Below, one piece after another: positions 1-9,849 of a stretch of 64,000 bases of DNA (position 1 is its first letter; every line of letters starts with the position of its first letter). The stretch lies in the NCBI GenBank assembly GCA_012934845.2, contig WNNJ02002596.1, positions 62,001-126,000 on the forward strand, written 5' to 3'. This DNA comes from Pomphorhynchus laevis (lineage: Eukaryota > Acanthocephala > Palaeacanthocephala > Echinorhynchida > Pomphorhynchidae). Below the pieces are notes generated by a model. That model was not told the DNA's origin. It did not search any database and saw only the letters and a program-made list of their open reading frames with translations. The position numbers and the translations under genes were made by a program.

Positions 1-1131
1 TTGGACTCGATGTTTTCTTTGATCTGTCTAAAGCCTTCGACTATGTGAAACATGACATTCTATTATCAGCACTTTAGCACTACGGTATCAGATGTCCTAT
101 CCATAGATGGCTGCATTCATTCCTAACATATCGTTTCTTCGCAGTCAAGATCGGCGGTGTCTTGTCTGAATGGCGTACTATGTTTGTAGGGGTTCCTCAG
201 AGGTGTGTAATCAGCCCACTACTCTTTAACGTATGCATCAACTCACTCCCTTCTGTCATAAATTCACAGTGTCTTCTGTACGCTGACGACCTCAAAATAT
301 GGCGTTCATTAAATAGTCCCAGTGATGTAACTATACTCCAGAAAGATGTCGAAATGGTTTCTCGATGGTGCAATGCTGTCGGACTCAAAGTGAACCCTGC
401 GAAAAGTTTCCACCTACACATTGGAAAAGGGACTTTCAGTGGTAGCTACCGAATTGATGGCAGTCAGATTGTAAAGGTCTCGCAAATGTCGGACCTGGGT
501 GTGATTGTAACTAGTGACTTAGGCTTCCGCTCTCATGTCGATCATGTTGTTAGCAAGCGCTTTCGCCTCCTCGGTCTAGTACGTAGGCGGTTCGGTCATC
601 TTGATTCTGTGGGATTGCGTACCATTTACCAATGCGCAATCCTCCCACATATGCTGTATGGGTCCGTCGTTGCGCACCCTCAGTTCCAGCTTGAGCTGGA
701 CGCTTACGAACGCATTCTCCATCGATGCACACATTTAGTGTAGTCCATACGTTCGTTACCTTATGAGGAACGCCTGCGCTGTCTTGACGTTCCCCCAATG
801 AAAATTTCACTAAAATTTAATGATATTATGTTCGTGTGGAGGTGCTTAACCACCCCCAGGCCACTGTTGCAAGGACACGTTTGAGCTAAGAACCAACGAT
901 CACTTACGTGGTCACAACTATATGCTGAAGAGAAGACGAGCCCGCAATAAACGAATATCAACAATCCATGATAGAATTGTACCTAACTGGAATGGTCTAC
1001 CTGTTGTAAAAATAAATGGTAACCTGGAGAGTTTTAAACAACGGTTGCGAAATTACCACAGGATGTGTTGTCGTCATGCCTGAATTGCACATTATTTCGT
1101 TTATTTAATTTTTTTCTTCTGTTTTCCCTGT
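1..1131 (+). mobile_element. LINE-B (CR1/Jockey-like) RT, cut by the window edge
   Basis: Reverse transcriptase of a non-LTR retrotransposon, reading from base 3 in one frame through about 743. Visible motifs: DLSKAFD at about 24-44, GVPQRC in the place of the usual GVPQGS at about 192-206, YADDLKIW at 279-302, then the connecting region DLGVIVTSDLGF. One in-frame stop lies near base 75. The frame changes after about 740; the conserved C-terminal block (HDRIVPNWNGLP, then ESFKQRLRNY) ends at a stop near 1080, followed by a short 3' tail. The 5' part (endonuclease) is outside the window. A degenerate, inactive copy. The CR1/Jockey assignment rests on the motif style only. Confidence 0.85.
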
Positions 1132-1334
1132 CGTGAGCCAGCATGTTCGAGCTGTTCAAGCTCTTTTTGTTGTCGAAAATATAATGATAAATAACATATA
1201 TCGATTTATTAATATTTCTATAAATTTTTCTTTTTATCGATTATTCTTTATTATTGATTACAAGTTACTAGCCGCAAATGGCTGTTTAAACTGTTCACAA
1301 ATTTTGTTTTCAAAGCATTGAATATCAAAATAGA
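1132..1334. other. AT-rich LINE tail and spacer
   Basis: Continuation of the LINE-B 3' tail into AT-rich sequence. No gene is recognisable. Confidence 0.4.
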
Positions 1335-1530
1335 TCCACACATTCAAACCGGAATTGACAATCCACTTCAACAGCAGCTTTTTGAAGTGGCGATAGCTAG
1401 CCGCACTGGCAAGGTGCTCAGGTAACAAATTCTAAATATTCAATAAGCGGTGGAAAAGCCTACTCACACTCCTGCCTTTACTGTGGGCGAATTTAAACAG
1501 CGCAAGAGAGTGACCTCTGTTAATATTATT
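1335..1530 (-). mobile_element. LINE C-terminal fragment
   Basis: On the minus strand this reads the terminal block seen in CR1-like LINEs (RGHSLALFKFAHSKGRSV style, then a degenerate W/F-rich stretch). It resembles the fragments at 57680-58010 and 58405-58635, which preserve the block better. Very degenerate. Bases 1531-1750 downstream are AT-rich with no recognised gene. Confidence 0.5.
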
Positions 1531-1753
1531 ATATAAAAAATAATATTTTATTTTGTATAAATAATTGTATCAGAACTTCTATGAAATCCTTAAAATTTTA
1601 AACCACTTTATTCTAATCTATTATCTTCAACATAATTACTGTTTCTCGTCTAGAAACGTTTTGTGGTGTGCTTCATATCTTTGTGACGGTATATTTTCTG
1701 GCTTCTCCAACTTTACCTACCGATATTGATCTTTAAAGACGGAGTTTCGGACT

Positions 1754-1905
1754 TTGTCTCTTATTTTCACTATTCTCTTATGTGATCAATACTGCCTCAC
1801 TGCCGCATCCCATAATTTTCATATAATGCAGCATTTTGACGATATCCTTCTTTACGCTCAAGCAAACATTAGCGGTATCACCGAACTGTCTATCGAATTT
1901 TTTAA
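1754..1905 (+). mobile_element. LINE-A RT palm fragment
   Basis: The short reading LCDQYCLTAASHNFHIMQ followed by FDDILLYAQA aligns by eye with the palm of LINE-A (FNFHVMQYDDDILVYAHA in the copy at 4.4-6.1 kb). The copy is a short fragment and runs into a different LINE at about 1905. Confidence 0.55.
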
Positions 1906-2405
1906 TTTTACATTATCTTTTCTAACAACCTCATTCCTAAACTTATATCTGAGTGTGTTCTCTATGCTGATGATTTAAAAATCTGGCTCCTCATATTATT
2001 GGATTCAGATGTAGACATCTTGCAATATGATATTAACACCATAAATGATTGGTTGATGTTAAATGGGTTAAAATTCAATTTGAAAAAGTGTGCCTACATT
2101 TGCATATTAAGACGTCCGGCCGAGTCAGCTCATATTTATCGTATAAATATCAGAGTTATTCTTAGGACGAACTCATTCAAGGATTTAGGTGTTTATGTAT
2201 GTTCTAACTTATCAACACGTTTACATACTGACACCACATGTTCAGAAGTGAGAAGAGTCATCAGCCTGATTCGCCGAGCTCTTGTTCATATCGACATCTC
2301 ATGCTTCAAAACAATCTCACAGGCACTTATTTTGAGCATCCTCCTATATGCTTTGCCGGCCTGTTACCCAATCACCTTACGAGAACGCAATAATCTAGAG
2401 TATAT
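1906..2405 (+). mobile_element. LINE-B RT palm-thumb fragment
   Basis: Reads NNLIPKLISECVLYADD at about 1925-1975, then DLKIW, a frame change, and the 138-residue segment 1999-2415 (LQYDINTINDWLMLNGLKFN, KDLGVYVCSNLS, LYALPACYP). This is the palm and connecting region of a CR1/Jockey-like LINE of the same type as the one at 1-1131. It stops exactly where the LTR of the element at 2406 begins, so the LTR element was inserted into, or recombined next to, this LINE. Confidence 0.75.
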
Positions 2406-2543
2406 TGTGGTATAAAGTTTATCTTGTTTAAGTTACAAAGTTTATCTTATTATAAAGTTTACTATCTTGTTTATATCTATTATTACCTATTACTAATTGA
2501 ATATTCGTGAATAAAAGCCATTTTATTCTCTTTGGTTATCACA
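2406..2543 (+). repeat. 5' LTR of copy A
   Basis: Starts TGTGGTAT and ends GGTTATCACA. It shares its last ~90 bases with the two 122-bp LTRs of copy B; the first part is rearranged by an internal short duplication of the AAAGTTTATCTT motif. Confidence 0.7.
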
Positions 2544-4388
2544 ATTTTATTCACGGATTGTCTGGAATTGTGATTGATGGAATCTCTGTTCAAGCCGGAT
2601 ACACTTAAACTGACCACAGACTGTCCTGATGTAGAACGCGAATGGCGCCACTGGCGATATCGCGTTGAAACTTTAATTAAACGTCTCAAAATCGAGTCTG
2701 CAGATGACAAGCTTGATCTTCTAAAAATATCAATTTCAGCTCAGTTATTTTATAAGATCGAGGAATGTCCAAATTATGACTCAGCAATGGATTTACTCGA
2801 CAAATCATTCATAAAAGCTACAAATTCGGTTTACAAACGACATTTGTTATGCTCGGCCAGACAAGCTCTCGATGCATCGATATCTAATTATGAAGATCGT
2901 CTTGAAACGCTTGCTCGTAAATGTACTTTTAAGGATGTGAAAGCTAACGAGCTGCGTGACATGCTCATTTGCGATTTATTTATTACAAGATTGCAGTCAA
3001 ATGAAATTCGTCAGCGCATACTCGAAACCAATGACATTGATAGAGAGAAAGCGTATCAAGTCGCTCGAACAATTGAAGCAGCTCAAATTCAATCAAACGA
3101 ATATCGACACATCCGAATTCACAGTAAATGCCATGAAAGAGCCCAAAGCTCTAAACTAAATACTGATCACTCAGAAAATGAAGAATCTATTGCTCTAGTT
3201 CAAAAGATAAGCAAAATAAAATGCTACTTTTGTGGTGGAGCTATGCATACCCGCAATCGTTGTCCAGCCCGGGATGCTGAATGTTCATTTTGCTCAAAAC
3301 GTGTGCACTACGAGAGAGTTTGTCGAGCTAAGATGTTTCGATCGCGGCAAAAATATAATCGTAGTACTCGACCATATACGTCCGACGGTGAATCACTTAA
3401 TATCATCTCTTGTCAAAATGCGAATAGTGATGCAACAAAGCTAAACGACATGACGGTACAAGTTCGTGATGGGACTCAAAAGCTGGATGCGCTTATCGAG
3501 ACTGGAAGCTCTTCCAATTTCGTCATTCTTCAGTAATTCGCAAATTAGGTGTTCCTACTGAATCTTGTTGTGTTAGTATTTCCATGGCTGATTCATCGTT
3601 CACCTCTGTGTGCGAGGAACAATGTGTGATATCGATATCTTACTGTAATCGCAACAATTCTGACGTTCAATGTTTCGTCATGCCTCACCTATGCCGTGAT
3701 TTGATACTTGGTCAACCATTCTTGCGCTTACATTTAAGTATTTTCATTCGACGTCGAGGAAATAATAAGCAAGAGATATTGACAATTGGACAATTATCTA
3801 GCATGGAAATCAATTTACTGTCGTTATTTTCAGACGATTTCAAAGACTGGAAACCTGTAGCAATTCCGTATCGACGACGTAATATCGAAGATAATCGCTT
3901 TATTGCTTTTGAAGTAAAACGAATGTTGGCCGAGGGAATCATCGATCACAGTCGATCACAATGGCGCGCGCAAGTTCTTATTGCAAACAGGGAAGGACGT
4001 CGTCGTCTTGTTGTAGATTATTTACAGACAGTAAATAGATTCACTGTACTTGACACTTACTCCATGCCCTGAATAGACGACTTGATTGATACCATATCGA
4101 GCAATAACGTGTTTAGAACTCTAGATCTGAAAAGTGCTTATCATCAAGTTCCCTTACGAGCAAATGAAAATTTTTTGACGTCATTCGAGGCTGATGGTAA
4201 ACTGCGTCAATTTCAGTGAATGCCATTCGGACTCACGAATGCTGTAGCCATTTTCCAATGAATAATCAACGAGATCATAGAGAAAGATAACTTAACCGGC
4301 ACATACTCATATCTCGACGACATTATTGTGTGCGGCAAAACCCAGGAAGAACACGAATACAAATCTGGCAAACTTTCGTGAAGTTTAT
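2406..4388 (+). mobile_element. Ty3/gypsy-like LTR element, copy A (fossil)
   Basis: Fossil LTR retrotransposon. Parts in order: a 5' LTR at 2406-2543, gag at about 2574-3536 ending in two CCHC zinc knuckles (a Mag-lineage-like arrangement), a protease region and the start of the RT. It is nearly identical by eye to copy B (18506-22462) up to about 4384, where the 3' end of an antisense LINE-A replaces the rest. There is no 3' LTR. The copy is broken, with a handful of lesions. Confidence 0.85.
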
Positions 4389-6077
4389 AATAATACAAAT
4401 TTATTTAATGTGGCAAATGCGTACAAGCTGTACGCTTACAAGTCCACAAACAAAAATGAAAAAGTCAAGCGGATAAATTGTTAAAATGAGATCGGATTTG
4501 TCGTTTGAAGCACTGCAGGGAAGTTGATTGGCGTATATGAATGGGCAGATGATTCCACGATAGAGGAGCAGCCACCAGGAAGGAGCGGAGTCCAAAGGAG
4601 GTAGAGTGGTTTGGGACATGTAAAAGAAGGGACTTACAGGAACAGTAAACAGGACGAGAATTATCAAGAAAAGGAAGGTTGAGAAATGAAGGGGTATGAA
4701 AAGTGTCAAGGCGGAAAGCAACGATAAGAAGACGAATTTGAACACGACAATAAATTGTAGGCAAATCGAGAGAAGCAAGATGGTAGGATGTATGATCAAA
4801 ACGACGAAGACGGAGGAGAATTCGGACAGCTGCGTTGACGATGCGTTGTAGGGGAAGAAGAGTGGATTTAGGTGAGTTAGAAAATAGACTAAGACAATAA
4901 TCGAGTCTAGAAAAAAGGAGATATGATATTAGAGTCATACAAAAAGGGAAATCGATCAATCTACGAACTTGACGGAGGTTGCGGGTATCAAGGTAGATGA
5001 GCGTACTTTATCTCTAACGAAAGGTTTAAGTGAAAGTCTGTAGTCAAAATGGAAGCCTAGGAAAACGAGATTATCAACGATAGGAAGAATTGTAGAATTT
5101 AATGATACGGAGGGAGGTTCGAAGCCGAGGCGTCGAGGTAGGATCCACATAATTTTGGATTTATCAGGATTCAGAGAAAGGCGAAGGGAAGAAAGATGAT
5201 TGGAAATTGACACAAGACAGTCCGAAGCGGAGACACTAAGATCGTGAATACGATAAACAGGTGCATGAGCATAGACGAGAATGTCATCATCATATTGCAT
5301 AACATGGAAGTTAAATTTATGAGAAATCGAAGACAAATCACCATTAATAAGAGAGAAAAGTATAGGGCCTAATACGGAGCCTTGTGGAACACCGGACGGA
5401 ATGGACAAAGGATGGGAGAGAGAAGAGTTAGAATATACGCGAAATGTACGGTTTGATAGATATGAAGAAAACCATGATACAGTATGTAAAGAGAAGCCAT
5501 AATCATGACGAAGGCGATGGAGAAGAATCGAGTGATCGACGATGTCAAAAGCAGATGATAGATCAAGAGAAACTATGACACTACATAATTTATGATCGCG
5601 CGATATGAGTAAGTCGTTATAAACTTTAAGACATGCAATTTCGGTAGAGTAATTAGAGCGAAAAGCGGCTTGGAATGGAGGAAATAAGTTAGGGGAATAG
5701 AGATATGTATTAACTTGCTTAAGAACGAGACGCTCAAGGAGTTTAGAGAGGGTTGAGAGAAGTGAAATAGGACGGTACGAAGATGGTAGTGAAGAGTCGA
5801 GAGATTGCTTTTTGATGATAGGACGAACAGTGGCGCATTTCCAGATGGAAGGAAATGTACGGCTACGGATGGACGAGTTGAACAATGTGGTTAGGAAGGG
5901 TAAGATAAAGAAGCAGATATTTTGAAGCAAGTGAGTGGTAATTGGGTCAGAAGGAGAGGTTTTATTAGGTAATGACAGCAGAACAGAAGAAACTTCATCA
6001 GACGAAACGGGAAGAAGGTGGAATAGTTCTGGGAGGGAAGTATTTAAAGATAAGAGTGGGTAAATAAATAACTTCAT
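4389..6077 (-). mobile_element. LINE-A (CR1-like), 5'-truncated copy A1
   Basis: Non-LTR retrotransposon, 3' end at about 4389-4400. RT frame 6077 to 4956 (373 residues): YRPISLLS at 101-108, LDLSSAFD at 171-178, GVPQGSVLGP at 229-238, and YDDD at 262-265 in place of the catalytic YADD. The frame then changes and the C-terminal segment 4959-4465 carries SRLDYCLSLFSNSPKS and the terminal LSWNHLP block. The last 40 bases are shared with the other LINE-A copies and contain a hairpin (4419-4435). The endonuclease domain is missing. Inactive through the palm substitution and the frame change. CR1 is the closest family I can suggest. Confidence 0.85.
4419..4435 (-). promoter_or_regulatory. LINE-A 3'-terminal hairpin, copy A1
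   Basis: GCGTAC, 5-nt loop, GTACGC. The other copies have GCGTGC with GCACGC, so one pair changes on both sides. This is probably the 3' structure recognised by the element's own RT, as known for several LINEs. Confidence 0.55.
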
Positions 6078-6165
6078 AATAAATAAATAAATTTTAATAA
6101 ATAAATAAATTTATTTATTTATTTATTTATAAATAAATAAATAAATAAATAAAAATAAACGTCAT
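6078..6165. repeat. TTTA/TAAA microsatellite, self-complementary
   Basis: Runs of AAATA/TTTAT units that switch strand, forming a palindromic microsatellite. It sits between the 5' edge of LINE-A and the 3' end of the Naiad-like element. Naiad PLEs are reported to favour microsatellites as insertion sites, which fits. Confidence 0.8.
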
Positions 6166-6345
6166 TTTTATGAATTGACTAATAAATAACAGACGTTGTA
6201 TCAGAATAAGAATTAGAAGTCATCAGGAGGAACTGCTATGCTATCAGGTTTCGGCCCCTTACTCCTCTACCCAACATAGCAGCGGGGCCAAATACATGCT
6301 AATTATGTATTTCATCTGAAATAATTATCTGGTATCTTATTCTAA
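6166..6345 (-). repeat. Naiad structured tail module T1
   Basis: Present in eight places in the window (24605, 31667, 32522, 35820-36130, 37870, 38200, 59600 and here). In sense orientation it contains a hairpin (6312-6290, 8-bp stem, 7-nt loop), then GGCCCC (6289-6284), CTGCTATG (6282-6275), GGGGCC (6258-6253) and CATAGCAG (6240-6233). The last four form two interleaved helices. Other copies are followed by a further conserved AT-rich stretch ending in GTAGACTCAGTTAGCTGA. It may be the pseudo-LTR of this family. Confidence 0.7.
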
Positions 6346-6533
6346 TACAAAGTATATTATTTTATATCCATCCATAAAAATTTGCCACTTAAGAGTTTAA
6401 ATTTATTCTTTATATTATTGTGTTGATTTATATATTTTACTATTTTCTGCTTGATGTTATTTTTATAGTAACCTAGTTTAAAATATGCATCTATTAAATT
6501 ATTTAAATGATTTTGAAGAACGCCAATATCATT

Positions 6534-7754
6534 TCATATTGTTGCGATTCTTAAAATTTTATTATTAAATGTATTATATTTTATATTATATAGTATGCAT
6601 GAATGCTCATTTAAGAATATGTTTCTTGTAAATTTAAATATGTCATCTTTACGATATAAATTAATAGTAGTTTTAGTTAATGTTAATTTAATGTTCATAT
6701 CTAGATATACACCTTCTTTATCATTAATATTGGTTTTGTTAAGAATAAGGCTTTCTGGGTAAATGTGCTCACTCATTGAATAAAAATTATTAGAATTAAA
6801 TACACATATATCATCAATGTATCGAAACATATATTTCATATATTTATATTGTTTAGATTTAGTTTTTACACAGTTATGAACAAATTCATATTCTATAAAG
6901 CTTAAAATCAAGTCAGCTATAATTGGGCTACTATCATCACCCATTGGAACACCTTTTACTTGTCTAAATATAGATGTCCCTACTTTTAAATAATTTTGAT
7001 TTATCAAAATATTTAAGGATTCTATTAATTCAATTTTATCCATATATTTATATTTACTTGATGGTTTAATTTTTGTTAGATAGGCGTTATAATTATTATA
7101 ACATATATATGTATATCTTTTTCCGAATATAAGATTAATTAATTTTACAAACGCTTCTTTAATATCTACTAAACCTAGATTTGTATAAAGAGTACTAAAA
7201 TCGTATGTATTTATATTTTGAAAATTTATTCCTTTTGTCTGTTCTAAAAATTCTTTTGTAGAATTAATACTGAAATAGTGTTTTATACCAGTATTAATTT
7301 CGATTACCTTGCAATATTTTTTAAAATGTGCTTTAATTACTTTAAGTATTTTATTCATATAGACAGAAAGTGGTTTTAATGTACATTTAAACGCACTACA
7401 TATGAACCTAGGTTTTATTGGATTTTTATGTAATTTTGGATTCCTATATAATATTGGTATAGTTTTATTATCTGATTCAATTTTTATGCACTTTTTATCC
7501 ATTATCGAACAATCCCTTGTAATAATTGTTTCTAAACTCAACTCACTACGTTCATATGTTGGATTTACATTTAAATCATTAGAATTAACCTCTTTCACTA
7601 GTATATCATAATAAAGCTTTTTGCATATGAAGACAAAGTTATTACTAGCTTTATTAATAGTTGTTATTATATAGTTATCCTTTAATTTAGTAAGTTCTTT
7701 ATACATATCTTTATTAATTTTATCTTTCCTTTTATAATTGTTTGTTATTTTCAT
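6534..7754 (-). CDS. PLE reverse transcriptase (Naiad-like)
   Basis: A 406-residue open frame. Motifs typical of PLE RT, the sister group of telomerase RT: TTINKASNNFVFICKK at 31-46, YRNPKLHKNPIKPRFI at 103-118, YDFSTLYTN at 184-192, GVPMGDDSSPIIADL at 268-282 and the catalytic YIDD at 312-315. GVPMGGNSSPIIADL in a partial copy at 36.5 kb is probably the ancestral form of the palm motif. Asn- and Lys-rich composition reflects the AT-rich DNA. The true start is upstream: the chosen Met is only the first after a frame break, and the protein normally continues from the CxC linker. No downstream nuclease domain exists. Confidence 0.85.
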   Translation of the reverse strand: MKITNNYKRKDKINKDMYKELTKLKDNYIITTINKASNNFVFICKKLYYDILVKEVNSNDLNVNPTYERSELSLETIITRDCSIMDKKCIKIESDNKTIPILYRNPKLHKNPIKPRFICSAFKCTLKPLSVYMNKILKVIKAHFKKYCKVIEINTGIKHYFSINSTKEFLEQTKGINFQNINTYDFSTLYTNLGLVDIKEAFVKLINLIFGKRYTYICYNNYNAYLTKIKPSSKYKYMDKIELIESLNILINQNYLKVGTSIFRQVKGVPMGDDSSPIIADLILSFIEYEFVHNCVKTKSKQYKYMKYMFRYIDDICVFNSNNFYSMSEHIYPESLILNKTNINDKEGVYLDMNIKLTLTKTTINLYRKDDIFKFTRNIFLNEHSCILYNIKYNTFNNKILRIATI

Positions 7755-7850
7755 TTTATATTTAATTTTATCAAATATATAATCTTTCCAAATTTTTTTC
7801 TTAGATATATTCGAGCTTTCACTATTAATCAGCTTACTAAAGTAATCATT

Positions 7851-8033
7851 TCAGTTATTATATAACGAATTGTAAATTTTATTTTTGTCGTTGTTATTAT
7901 TTAATCTATATTTATATCCTTTTGATAGCAGCTTTCTTAATTCACAATTTTCAATTAATTCTAGATTATGGGTACATATATGTTTATTTATTTTATCAAA
8001 ACTAAGACTTTTACAATTGCATTCTGTTTCCAT
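7851..8033 (-). pseudogene. CxC-motif linker segment of the Naiad-like PLE
   Basis: Sixty residues in a separate frame, beginning METECNCKSLSFDKINK. The CNC at residues 5-7 matches the characteristic CxC motif reported between the nuclease and RT of Naiad/Chlamys elements. Just upstream on the minus strand, at about 8150-8040, the same protein continues in pieces (SDLSKYIPKIRYKLLPPL, then NKELKSICNDNI), showing that frame changes, not absence of sequence, separate the domains. Confidence 0.7.
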
Positions 8034-8158
8034 TAGGTTTCAAATATTATCGTTACATATTGATTTTAATTCTTTATTATAATTACAAATTTTTCGTCAT
8101 AATGGTGGTAGGAGTTTATACCTTATTTTAGGAATATATTTACTTAAATCTGACCCTA

Positions 8159-8599
8159 TTATTTCTTTACTTTAGAATTATTTAAAAGTCCGGCTATATT
8201 TATGTTATCTATACATTTATTAATGAAGTTTATGGTTAATGTATATTTTCTATTGTTATTATTTACATTTATTGTACGATTATAGTATTTTGTATTACAA
8301 TAACTGTCTATTATACAACTTAGCCTATCATAGTCGTTAATTAATTTTTGATTTATTGAACATATGATATCTTTAGAAAAACTTCTTATATTTACATAAA
8401 GATCTTTTAGCTTATTATCTCTTAAAAGTTGTTTTAATATTTCTAATTGTTCATTTATATACATATCTTTTTTAATATTTTTAACTCTATTTTTCCTATT
8501 CCTTTTATCACCATGACTTCTTGGTTTGCGTTTAACCGGATTATTATAATATAGTTGTTTATTATGTATTATTCTACTTCTGCCAATTCCTTGTACCAC
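8159..8599 (-). pseudogene. Linker region between GIY-YIG and CxC, Naiad-like PLE
   Basis: A basic 146-residue segment (NPVKRKPRSHGDKRNRKNR near the start). It is in the same frame as the upstream nuclease segment, separated from it by one TAA at 8615-8617. It shows no domain I recognise; its position and basic character suggest RNA binding. Confidence 0.6.
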
Positions 8600-8614
8600 G
8601 TCATTTAATCCTAA

Positions 8615-9067
8615 TTAGTACATGGAATTAAGCGTTTTAATCCAAAAATCTTTTATTTCTAATAGTTTTTGATTTAATATTGAAATGTTTTCTTCGATAA
8701 TATGTTCTAAAATAAATAATTTACAGTTTTTAATATCATGTCCTATTAATCTCATATGTTTATGAAATATAGTTTGACTATTATGCTGTATATTATATAT
8801 GTGTTGCCTAAACCTAGTTTTTAACATTTGATATGTTTTTCCTATATATTGCAATCCACATGTACATTGTATTAGATACACTACAATTGTGGTATTGCAG
8901 TTACAATTATTATTAATATTTAATGAAAAACATTTGTTTGTCGTATTACTTACAATACAATTATTATTTATAACATCACAAACTATACAATTTTTTCTGT
9001 TACATTTAAAAGATCTAAAATTGAAATCATTAGTACTTACGTATTTTTCCAATATTGTTGAGTACAT
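8615..9067 (-). CDS. N-terminal GIY-YIG endonuclease of the Naiad-like PLE
   Basis: A 150-residue frame. Residues 20-30 carry FKCNRKNCIVC, a Cys cluster like the zinc-binding CCHH of PLE nucleases. The GIY-YIG core is VVYLIQCTCGLQYIGKT at 62-78, followed by the catalytic-arginine region KTRFRQH at 83-89 and a His-rich HKHMRLIGHD at 102-111. In the family this nuclease nicks the target DNA for RT priming. It ends with a TAA in frame with the linker that follows. Confidence 0.85.
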   Translation of the reverse strand: MYSTILEKYVSTNDFNFRSFKCNRKNCIVCDVINNNCIVSNTTNKCFSLNINNNCNCNTTIVVYLIQCTCGLQYIGKTYQMLKTRFRQHIYNIQHNSQTIFHKHMRLIGHDIKNCKLFILEHIIEENISILNQKLLEIKDFWIKTLNSMY

Positions 9068-9140
9068 GTAACTTTTAAGTCATAATTTTTAACGTTGCTT
9101 TTTCGGTGTCGCCACCTAGTTTAGTTGACTCAGACTAAAC

Positions 9141-9566
9141 TTACAACGGGAAATTAAAAGCTAATTTCCAGGACTTATTTTCTCCGTAACGGGTAAGTTT
9201 TACACTACGCTGAAGCGATCGTGCCTCTTCAAGTAGTTCTTTTAGATTCCCTAGAGACCATAGCCGAAGTCTTCTAGCCATTGTTTTCCTAATAAGTACA
9301 ATCTTTCTAGTTGGCAAACGCTGAAGAACACACTGTGATAGAACCGAAACTGACATCAAAGCTGATCCTGCGACATCTTCCGGAGTATCAACTTTATTAA
9401 ACAAGTTAGTCAAATCCCTTAGAAATATTCTACTCTCATTACACTGCGGCAAACTGAAGAGATTGGGTTTCCACTTACTCACCTCCAGAAATGAAATTTC
9501 TAACTCAATAGCACCCTCAGACCACATATTTGTTAGATTACTCATTTGCTGCCCACTTCCCTCCAC
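9141..9566 (-). pseudogene. RLE-1 LINE, post-CxC segment
   Basis: A 141-residue segment similar to 13322-13660 of the plus-strand copy: WKPNLFSLPQCNE against WRPNLIILPRCSA, and RKIVLIRKTMARRLRLW against RKITLIRKTLERRLVSW. It follows the Cys-rich N-terminus of the same copy after a frame change and is cut off by the Naiad insertion. Confidence 0.75.
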
Positions 9567-9847
9567 GGGAGGTTGATATATATGCTTTTTTCCGTAATCT
9601 GAATTGTGGACTCTGTTGTCATGGTCGCATGAATTTGATCATAATTATCGGAGTCTAAGCGATATTCCGTGATTCCCACACTATTAGAGGTAGTTGAACT
9701 AAACATTTGTTGGCGGTTATTACATCTACCAGCTCTGCAGTTTACACATTGACGATTTGCCTTGGCACATTTGCAACCGGTGCACCTGGCAGCCTGACCG
9801 TTGCAAGTACAGCATAGAATTGAACTGGACGGCTTTCCCTTCGTCAT
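9542..9847 (-). CDS. RLE-1 LINE N-terminal Cys-rich (CxC) domain
   Basis: Begins MTKGKPSSSILCCTCNGQAA at 9847. Cysteines at 12, 13, 15, 22, 25, 27, 34, 37 and 42 have exactly the spacing of the second copy at 13051, including the CKCAK and NCRAG steps. This looks like a metal-binding DNA-contact domain, Tesmin/TSO1-CXC-like in style, fused to a LINE. The start Met is supported by the matching MVRGKPSS start in the other copy. Confidence 0.75.
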   Translation of the reverse strand: MTKGKPSSSILCCTCNGQAARCTGCKCAKANRQCVNCRAGRCNNRQQMFSSTTSNSVGITEYRLDSDNYDQIHATMTTESTIQITEKSIYINLPWREVGSK

Positions 9848-9849
9848 TA

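Larger units (their letters stand above)
6166..9130 (-). mobile_element. Naiad-type Penelope-like element, most complete copy
   Basis: Retroelement with the permuted domain order GIY-YIG endonuclease, then a CxC-bearing linker, then RT. In canonical Penelope elements the nuclease follows the RT. The order read on the minus strand is nuclease 9067-8615, linker 8599-7851, RT 7754-6534, then a 3' tail module 6520-6166. Coding is interrupted by stops and frame changes in the linker, so the copy is a decayed but almost full-length element. It interrupts a minus-strand RLE-1 LINE at about 9125-9150. Published Naiads are multicopy in invertebrates, and at least five further partial copies lie in this window. 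Confidence 0.85.

Noticed and set aside
6225-6260. Hammerhead ribozyme in the Naiad tail (CTGATGA and GAAAC present)
   Set aside because: GAAAC precedes CTGATGA by about 30 bases, no stem I or II can form in any permuted order I tried, and CTGATGA is not kept in several copies.
8615-8617. Selenocysteine or programmed readthrough between GIY-YIG and linker of Naiad
   Set aside because: The stop is TAA, not TGA, and other frame breaks follow, so ordinary decay explains it.
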